NCBI GenBank assembly: GCA_947461165.1
Contig: CANHJR010000017.1
Location: 1 to 10,862, forward strand
Length of the DNA stretch: 10,862 nucleotides
Source: Saprospirales bacterium
GTDB lineage: Bacteria; Bacteroidota; Bacteroidia; Chitinophagales; JADJOU01
Direction of reading: 5' to 3'
This document shows, piece after piece, positions 4,728 to 10,862 of this stretch. Numbering within the stretch: position 1 is the first letter of the stretch; every line of letters starts with the position of its first letter. Below the pieces are notes generated by a model. It saw nothing but the letters and a program-made list of their open reading frames with translations, ran no database searches and was not told the origin of the DNA. A program made the position numbers and the translations under genes.

Positions 4728-7700
4728 ATGTCACAAGCCATCAAATCAGCAAGAGTAAATTTTGGTAAAGCCAAAGTGAAGGCCGAATATCCTAATCTAC
4801 TGGATATACAAAGGGAATCGTTTGTAGAATTTTTTCAAGTTAATACTTCCCAAGATCAAAGAAATTTTGAAGGACTTTACAAAGTATTCGAAGAGAACTT
4901 CCCAATATCAGACGCTCGAAATATCTTTTTATTGGAGTTTTTAGAGTATAACATCGATCCACCGCGCTATTCAATCGAAGAGTGTATTCAAAGAGGTCTG
5001 ACGTATTCCGTTCCTTTGCGAGCAAAGCTCAAATTGTCATGTAATGACGAAGAACACATTGATTTTAAAACAATAGTACAGGAGGTTTTTTTAGGAAATA
5101 TTCCTTATATGACCAACAAAGGTACATTTATTATAAATGGTGCAGAGCGAGTTATTGTAACTCAACTACACCGTTCACCATCCGTCTTTTTTGGACAGAG
5201 TACACATCCAAATGGCACAGCGATCTATTCTGCTCGTGTGATACCATTCAAGGGTGCGTGGATGGAATTTGCTACAGACATCAACAATGTTATGTATGCA
5301 TACATTGATAGAAAGAAGAAGTTTCCTGTGACCATGCTCTTGAGAGCAATTGGTTATGATACCGATCGCGATATCCTCAATTTATTTGAGATTGCAGATG
5401 AGGTGAAGGTTAATAAAACAAGCATCAAAAAACTTATCGGTCGAAAGTTGGCTGCTCGTCTTTTGAAGACTTGGGTTGAAGACTTCGTAGATGAGGATAC
5501 TGGTGAAGTTGTCTCCATCGAGAGAAATGAAGTTGTATTTGAAAGAGATATGGTGATTTCTGATGAAATGACTGAAAGAATTTTGGAATCTGGAGTTGAT
5601 AGTGTAACTCTTCAGAAAGAAGATAGTCAACTCGATTATTCTATAATATACAACACGCTCCAAAAAGATACATCGAATAGTGAAAGAGAAGCATTAAACA
5701 CTATTTATCGTCAATTGCGAGGTGTAGAAGCTCCAGATGATGAGACAGCAAGAGATGTAATTGACAAATTATTCTTCTCAGATCGTAGATATGATCTTGG
5801 AGAAGTTGGTCGATTCAAAATCAACCAAAAACTTCAATTGGATGTTCCAATGGAGACCAGAGTTCTAACCAAAAGAGATATTGTAGCTATTGTAAGCTAT
5901 ATTGTTTCTCTTGTGAATGGAAAGGCAGATGTCGACGATATTGATCACTTGAGCAATCGACGAGTGCGAACAGTTGGTGAACAATTATACTCTCAATTTG
6001 GACTTGGTCTAAGTAGAATGGCTCGAACGATTCGTGAAAGAATGAACGTACGAGACAATGAAGTATTCGCACCAATTGATTTGATCAATTCAAGATCATT
6101 GAGCTCTGTCATCAATTCTTTCTTTGGAACGTCACAATTATCTCAATTTTTAGATCAGACAAATCCATTGGCAGAAATCACAAACAAGCGTCGTGTTTCT
6201 GCACTAGGACCAGGTGGTTTGAGTAGAGAACGAGCAGGTTTTGAGGTACGAGATGTTCACTATTCTCACTATGGTCGATTGTGTACTATTGAGACGCCTG
6301 AAGGTCCAAACATTGGACTGATTTCAACACTCTGTGTTCATGCAAAGGTCAATGATAGAGGTTTCCTCGAAACGCCATACTTCAAAGTTACTAATGGAAA
6401 AGTAGATTTGAAAGGAACTCCAGAGTATTTATCTGCAGATGATGAAGATGAAAAGAAAATTGCGCAAGCAAAAATCGATATTTCAGACAAAGGCGTTATT
6501 GAGAATGAAAATCTAATTGCCAGAAAAACTGGTGATTTCCCTCTACTAACCCCAGCGGAAATTGATTATATTGACGTTGCGCCAAATCAAATTGTAGGAG
6601 TTTCAGCATCACTTATTCCATTCTTGGAACATGATGATGCGAACCGAGCCTTGATGGGATCCAACATGCAAAGACAAGCTGTGCCGCTTCTCAAGCCGCA
6701 AGCTCCAATTGTAGGTACTGGATTTGAGGCTATTGTGGCACAAGATTCCAACAACCTTATCAATGCTGAGGCAAATGGAAAAGTGGTTTATGTCGATTCT
6801 GAGAAAATCCAATTGATTTTTGAAAGAACAGAAAATGAAAAGACCATAAGTTTTGATGATGAAATAACCACTTATCACTTACCAAAATTCAAAAGAACAA
6901 ATCAGGGCACTTGTGTCAACTTGAAACCAATCGTTCGAAAGGGCGATACTGTGACGAAGGGTCAAGTTCTTTGTGAAGGATTTGCAACGAATCAAGGGGA
7001 GTTAGCATTGGGACAAAACTTGAAAGTGGCATTTATGCCCTGGAAAGGTTATAACTTTGAAGATGCGATTGTGATTTCTGAGAGAATACTTAAAGAGGAT
7101 GTATTTACATCCATTCATATTGAGGAGTATGATCTTGAAGTACGTGATACCAAGTTAGGTGAGGAAGAGCTTACGGCGGATATTCCAAACGTTTCTGAGG
7201 AAGCAACTAAGGATCTAAATAGAGACGGTGTTATTCGTCTTGGTGCAAGAGTAAAAGAAGGTGATATCCTAGTCGGAAAGGTAACTCCAAAAGGAGAAAC
7301 GGATCCAACACCAGAAGAAAAACTTCTAAGAGCTATCTTTGGTGACAAGGCTGGAGATGTCAAAGACGCCTCTCTCAAAGCTCCACCAAGTGCAGAAGGT
7401 ATTGTTATCTCTACCAAGGTGTTTACCAGAGCCAATAAGGAAGCTAAGAAGAAAGGTAAAGCGAATCTAGAAATAGAGAATTTGGATAAAGAGTTTGATA
7501 AAAACTCTAAGGGGTTAAAAACTGTACTATTTGATAAGCTTGGAAAATTACTTATTGGAAAAACTGCAAATTCTATTAAGAATTTCTTCAAAGAAGAGAT
7601 AGTAGCCAAAGGGTCTAAATTCACCGCAAAAGTTATTTCTGATATAGAATATAAAGATGTCGATGGGAATAATTGGACTTCAGATGAGGTTACTAATAAA

Positions 7701-8534
7701 CTTGTCAAAGATATTATCCACAATTTTAATTTGAAATTAAATGAAATTACGGGATACTATAAAAGAGAAAAATACAACCTTACGATTGGAGATGAGTTGC
7801 CTAATGGTGTATTACAACTTGCCAAAGTTCATCTTGCGGTTAAGAGAAAACTGAAAGTTGGAGATAAACTTGCAGGACGTCACGGTAACAAAGGTATTGT
7901 AGCCAAAATTGTTCGAGAAGAGGATATGCCATTCTTGGAAAATGGAGAGGCTATTGATATTGTATTGAATCCACTTGGTGTACCTTCACGTATGAACCTA
8001 GGTCAAGTATATGAGTCCGTTCTCGGATGGGCAGGTCAGATTTTGGATGTGAAATTTGCAACACCAGTTCTTGATGGTGCTACCGTTGGTGAAATTGATG
8101 AGTGGATGAAGAAAGCGAATCTACCATATCTTGGATCTACGTATTTGTATGATGGAGAATCTGGAGATCGTTTTGATCAAAAAACGACCGTTGGTGTTAT
8201 TTATATGTTGAAGTTAAGCCACATGGTTGATGACAAAATGCACGCTCGTTCTACTGGTCCATATTCACTTATTACGCAACAACCACTCGGTGGAAAGGCG
8301 CAGTTTGGTGGTCAGAGATTTGGAGAGATGGAGGTTTGGGCCGTAGAAGCATACGGTGCAGCAAATATTCTAAGAGAACTTCTTACCATTAAATCTGATG
8401 ATATTCCAGGTCGTGCGAAGGCATACGAGGCAATTGTCAAAGGAGAAAATATTCCACAGTTCGGCTTGCCGGAATCATTCAATGTACTCGTACACGAATT
8501 GAGAGGTCTGGCATTGGATCTGAAATTTGACTAA
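4728..8534 (+). CDS. rpoB: DNA-directed RNA polymerase subunit beta
   Basis: RpoB is the beta subunit of RNA polymerase and forms one side of the active-site cleft and the RNA exit region. The 1268 residues match Bacteroidota RpoB. Rifampicin cluster I is at residues 467-493 and keeps Asp476 and Ser491 (E. coli 516 and 531). Residue 486 is Asn where E. coli has His526, and residue 520 is Thr in place of the Pro of the [10 protein letters not shown] block. Catalytic lysines Lys1047 and Lys1055 lie in [12 protein letters not shown] (1045-1056), matching E. coli Lys1065 and Lys1073. [13 protein letters not shown] at 1193-1205 is the conserved C-terminal block that contacts beta-prime. A lysine-rich variable segment lies at about 900-1000. 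rpoC follows after 50 nt. Confidence 0.99.
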   Translation: MSQAIKSARVNFGKAKVKAEYPNLLDIQRESFVEFFQVNTSQDQRNFEGLYKVFEENFPISDARNIFLLEFLEYNIDPPRYSIEECIQRGLTYSVPLRAKLKLSCNDEEHIDFKTIVQEVFLGNIPYMTNKGTFIINGAERVIVTQLHRSPSVFFGQSTHPNGTAIYSARVIPFKGAWMEFATDINNVMYAYIDRKKKFPVTMLLRAIGYDTDRDILNLFEIADEVKVNKTSIKKLIGRKLAARLLKTWVEDFVDEDTGEVVSIERNEVVFERDMVISDEMTERILESGVDSVTLQKEDSQLDYSIIYNTLQKDTSNSEREALNTIYRQLRGVEAPDDETARDVIDKLFFSDRRYDLGEVGRFKINQKLQLDVPMETRVLTKRDIVAIVSYIVSLVNGKADVDDIDHLSNRRVRTVGEQLYSQFGLGLSRMARTIRERMNVRDNEVFAPIDLINSRSLSSVINSFFGTSQLSQFLDQTNPLAEITNKRRVSALGPGGLSRERAGFEVRDVHYSHYGRLCTIETPEGPNIGLISTLCVHAKVNDRGFLETPYFKVTNGKVDLKGTPEYLSADDEDEKKIAQAKIDISDKGVIENENLIARKTGDFPLLTPAEIDYIDVAPNQIVGVSASLIPFLEHDDANRALMGSNMQRQAVPLLKPQAPIVGTGFEAIVAQDSNNLINAEANGKVVYVDSEKIQLIFERTENEKTISFDDEITTYHLPKFKRTNQGTCVNLKPIVRKGDTVTKGQVLCEGFATNQGELALGQNLKVAFMPWKGYNFEDAIVISERILKEDVFTSIHIEEYDLEVRDTKLGEEELTADIPNVSEEATKDLNRDGVIRLGARVKEGDILVGKVTPKGETDPTPEEKLLRAIFGDKAGDVKDASLKAPPSAEGIVISTKVFTRANKEAKKKGKANLEIENLDKEFDKNSKGLKTVLFDKLGKLLIGKTANSIKNFFKEEIVAKGSKFTAKVISDIEYKDVDGNNWTSDEVTNKLVKDIIHNFNLKLNEITGYYKREKYNLTIGDELPNGVLQLAKVHLAVKRKLKVGDKLAGRHGNKGIVAKIVREEDMPFLENGEAIDIVLNPLGVPSRMNLGQVYESVLGWAGQILDVKFATPVLDGATVGEIDEWMKKANLPYLGSTYLYDGESGDRFDQKTTVGVIYMLKLSHMVDDKMHARSTGPYSLITQQPLGGKAQFGGQRFGEMEVWAVEAYGAANILRELLTIKSDDIPGRAKAYEAIVKGENIPQFGLPESFNVLVHELRGLALDLKFD

Positions 8535-8584
8535 AAACACGCTTAGCGATTTGTAAAAAGTAATTGGAAAAAACAAAAGAAATT

Positions 8585-10862
8585 ATGACATTCAACAGAG
8601 GAAATATACAACCCAAAACTGATTTTCGTTCACTGACCATCACACTAGCGTCTCCTGACTCTATCAAAGAAAGGTCACGAGGCGAGGTCACCAAGCCAGA
8701 GACCATCAATTATCGAACATACAAGCCTGAAAGAGATGGTTTGTTTTGTGAGAAAGTTTTTGGACCTGTCAAGGATTATGAGTGCTACTGTGGTAAATAC
8801 AAAAGAATACGTTACAAAGGAACGGTTTGTGATCGTTGTGGCGTAGAAGTGACAGAGAAGAAAGTCCGTCGTGAAAGAATGGGACATATCCAATTGGTTG
8901 TGCCAGTGGTACACATTTGGTACTTCCGCTCGCTTCCAAACAAGATTGGATATTTGCTTGGAATGAGTTCAAAGAATATCGAAAGTATTGTTTATTATGA
9001 GAAGTACGTCGTTATTCAATCAGGTAATGCATCTCAAGAATTTACAATAATCAATGAGAAAGGTGAGCAAGAGATTCGAAGCTATAATAGATTGGATTTA
9101 TTGACAGAAGAGGAATATTTGGCAGCAATGTCAAGTCCTGAATTGGCAAATAACTATATGTTGGATGACAAAGATCCAAATAAATTTATTGCAAAAATGG
9201 GAGGAGAGTCCATACGAGACCTCTTGATATCTATCAACTTAGATGATCTTTCATTTGCCCTAAGAAATCAGGCTCACACAGAGACTTCTCGTCAGAGAAA
9301 ACAAGAAGCACTCAAGAGATTGTCTGTTGTAGAAGCGTTTAGAGAAGCAAATACAAGGATAGAGAATAAGCCAGAGTGGACTGTCATTTCATTATTGCCA
9401 GTAGTACCGCCTGAATTAAGACCTTTGGTTCCATTGGATGGAGGTCGTTTTGCTTCTTCTGATTTAAATGATTTGTATCGTCGTGTGATCATCAGAAACA
9501 ATCGTTTGAAGCGATTGGTGGAGATCAAAGCACCTGAAGTTATTCTCCGAAATGAGAAGAGAATGCTCCAAGAAGCGGTGGATTCATTGTTTGATAATTC
9601 AAGAAAATCGAATGCTGTCAAAGCAGAAGGTGGACGTGCCTTGAAATCAATTTCAGATTCATTGAAAGGTAAGCAAGGTCGTTTCCGTCAAAACCTTCTT
9701 GGTAAGAGGGTTGACTATTCTGGTCGTTCGGTGATCGTAGTCGGTCCAACTCTTCAAATGCATGAGTGTGGATTGCCTAAGGATATGGCAGCGGAATTGT
9801 TCAAACCATTTATTATAAGAAAATTGATCGAAAGAGGAATCGTTCGAACAGTTAAATCTGCTAAGAAATTGGTAGATCGAAAAGATGCTGTAATCTGGGA
9901 TATCTTAGAAAATATCTTGAAGGGACATCCGATCTTATTGAATAGAGCGCCAACACTTCACAGATTATCAATTCAGGCATTTATGCCGAAATTGGTTGAA
10001 GGAAAGGCCATTCGACTACATCCTCTTGTAACGACTGCATTCAACGCGGATTTTGATGGTGATCAGATGGCGGTTCACGTTCCATTGAGTAATGAGGCAA
10101 TTCTTGAAGGACAGCTATTGATGCTTTCTTCACACAATATATTGAATCCGCAAAATGGAACTCCAGTAACCCTTCCTTCTCAGGACATGGTTTTGGGTCT
10201 ATATTATATGACCAATATCAAAAGAAGCACTCCGGAAGCACCTGTAAAAGGTGAAGGAAGAAGTTTCTATTCCAACGAGGAGGTGATAATAGCATACAAT
10301 GAAGGAAAGGTAGATCTTCATGCACCAATTAAATGTCGTGTACAAGTTGAGGAGAATGAAGAGCTTAAAATGAAATTGATCGAAACCTCAGTAGGTCGAG
10401 TCATTGCCAATCAATTTATTCCTACAGAAATGGGATTTGTCAATGAACTACTTTCTAAGAAGGCATTGAAAGAAATCATTTCTTCAATCATCGAAAAAAC
10501 AAGTGTTAAGCGAACGGCTTTATTCTTGGATGATATCAAGAATCTTGGATTTACAATGGCATTCAAGGGCGGATTATCTTTCAACTTGGAAGATGTCTTG
10601 ACTCCAGAGGTCAAAGATCGATTGGTAAAATCAGCCAAGGTTCAAGTAGCAGACATCAATGAACTTCACCAAGAAGGTCATATCACCGAGCGTGAAAGAT
10701 ACAATCAAGTCGTAGACACTTGGGAGAAAATGGACAACAACATTACCATTGATTTGATGACTCGTTTGAAGAAAGATAAGCAAGGATTCAACTCAATCTA
10801 TATGATGCTAGATTCTGGGGCAAGGGGTTCCCGTGCGCAGATCAAGCAGCTAGGTGGTGTTC
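8585..10862 (+). CDS. rpoC: DNA-directed RNA polymerase subunit beta-prime, 3' end outside window
   Basis: RpoC carries the catalytic magnesium site of RNA polymerase. The frame opens at ATG 8585 and runs to the right edge without a stop: 759 codons plus one base, roughly half of a protein of about 1400 residues. The N-terminal zinc-binding cysteines are Cys67, Cys69, Cys82 and Cys85. The switch region [17 protein letters not shown] is at 366-382 and [13 protein letters not shown] at 448-460. The active-site NADFDGDQ is at 487-494, with Asp489, Asp491 and Asp493 holding Mg2+. The last residues seen, near [13 protein letters not shown], precede the bridge helix and trigger loop, which lie outside. 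The start fits the N-terminus of Bacteroidota relatives. The 50-nt spacer after rpoB shows no terminator. Confidence 0.98.
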   Translation, partial: MTFNRGNIQPKTDFRSLTITLASPDSIKERSRGEVTKPETINYRTYKPERDGLFCEKVFGPVKDYECYCGKYKRIRYKGTVCDRCGVEVTEKKVRRERMGHIQLVVPVVHIWYFRSLPNKIGYLLGMSSKNIESIVYYEKYVVIQSGNASQEFTIINEKGEQEIRSYNRLDLLTEEEYLAAMSSPELANNYMLDDKDPNKFIAKMGGESIRDLLISINLDDLSFALRNQAHTETSRQRKQEALKRLSVVEAFREANTRIENKPEWTVISLLPVVPPELRPLVPLDGGRFASSDLNDLYRRVIIRNNRLKRLVEIKAPEVILRNEKRMLQEAVDSLFDNSRKSNAVKAEGGRALKSISDSLKGKQGRFRQNLLGKRVDYSGRSVIVVGPTLQMHECGLPKDMAAELFKPFIIRKLIERGIVRTVKSAKKLVDRKDAVIWDILENILKGHPILLNRAPTLHRLSIQAFMPKLVEGKAIRLHPLVTTAFNADFDGDQMAVHVPLSNEAILEGQLLMLSSHNILNPQNGTPVTLPSQDMVLGLYYMTNIKRSTPEAPVKGEGRSFYSNEEVIIAYNEGKVDLHAPIKCRVQVEENEELKMKLIETSVGRVIANQFIPTEMGFVNELLSKKALKEIISSIIEKTSVKRTALFLDDIKNLGFTMAFKGGLSFNLEDVLTPEVKDRLVKSAKVQVADINELHQEGHITERERYNQVVDTWEKMDNNITIDLMTRLKKDKQGFNSIYMMLDSGARGSRAQIKQLGGV

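Noticed and set aside
7115..7723. Reverse-strand open frame of 202 codons within rpoB
   Set aside because: It lies opposite intact rpoB coding sequence. Its low-complexity Ser/Leu/Phe composition reflects the complement of Glu/Lys/Arg codons. No start context or family resemblance supports it.
8535..8584. rpoB-rpoC spacer checked for a terminator or promoter
   Set aside because: No stem of useful length, T-tract or promoter match is visible. It reads as a simple intra-operon spacer.
8479..8972. Reverse-strand frames across the rpoB-rpoC junction and the start of rpoC
   Set aside because: They overlap conserved rpoB and rpoC codons, including the zinc-binding region, and do not resemble a known protein.
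9292..10638. Reverse-strand frames inside rpoC (9292-9621 and 10411-10638)
   Set aside because: They are antisense to continuous, well-conserved beta-prime sequence and have no independent support.

Overview
The window is a core-genome locus of an AT-rich member of the Bacteroidota. It carries the ordered block tRNA-Thr, tuf, tRNA-Trp, secE, nusG, rplK, rplA, rplJ, rplL, rpoB, rpoC, with every gene on the + strand and rpoC cut by the right edge. The phylum call rests on three things: this tRNA-tuf-tRNA-secE-nusG order, protein signatures in EF-Tu, RpoB and RpoC, and A-rich start regions with no usable Shine-Dalgarno sequence. I cannot place it below phylum with confidence.

Layout. Bases 51-1466 hold tRNA-Thr(GGT), an A/T-rich leader, the EF-Tu gene and a strong hairpin with a T-tract. 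Bases 1473-2357 hold tRNA-Trp(CCA), secE (translocon subunit) and nusG (elongation factor). Bases 2391-4555 hold an RNA element resembling the ribosomal protein L1 binding site, followed by rplK, rplA, rplJ and rplL (L11, L1, L10, L7/L12). Together these proteins build the L1 stalk and the GTPase-associated L11/L10/L12 stalk of the 50S subunit. Bases 4556-4727 form a 172-nt spacer rich in hairpins, and bases 4728-10862 hold rpoB and the first 759 codons of rpoC. No gene-free stretch exceeds 300 nt; that spacer is the longest.

The genes form one supply line for gene expression. EF-Tu delivers aminoacyl-tRNA to the stalk encoded a few kilobases downstream, NusG binds the RNA polymerase encoded at the end, and SecE belongs to the protein export channel. 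The regulation visible in sequence is at the RNA level: a hairpin after tuf, an L1-type operator before rplK, and stacked hairpins between rplL and rpoB that could set the ratio of ribosomal protein to polymerase.

This is an ordinary housekeeping region and I found no undescribed multi-gene system. The points most worth a second look are the L1-site mimic, the six-base gap between the tuf hairpin and tRNA-Trp, the rplL-rpoB hairpins, and an asparagine in RpoB at the position matching E. coli His526, a classic rifampicin-resistance site.
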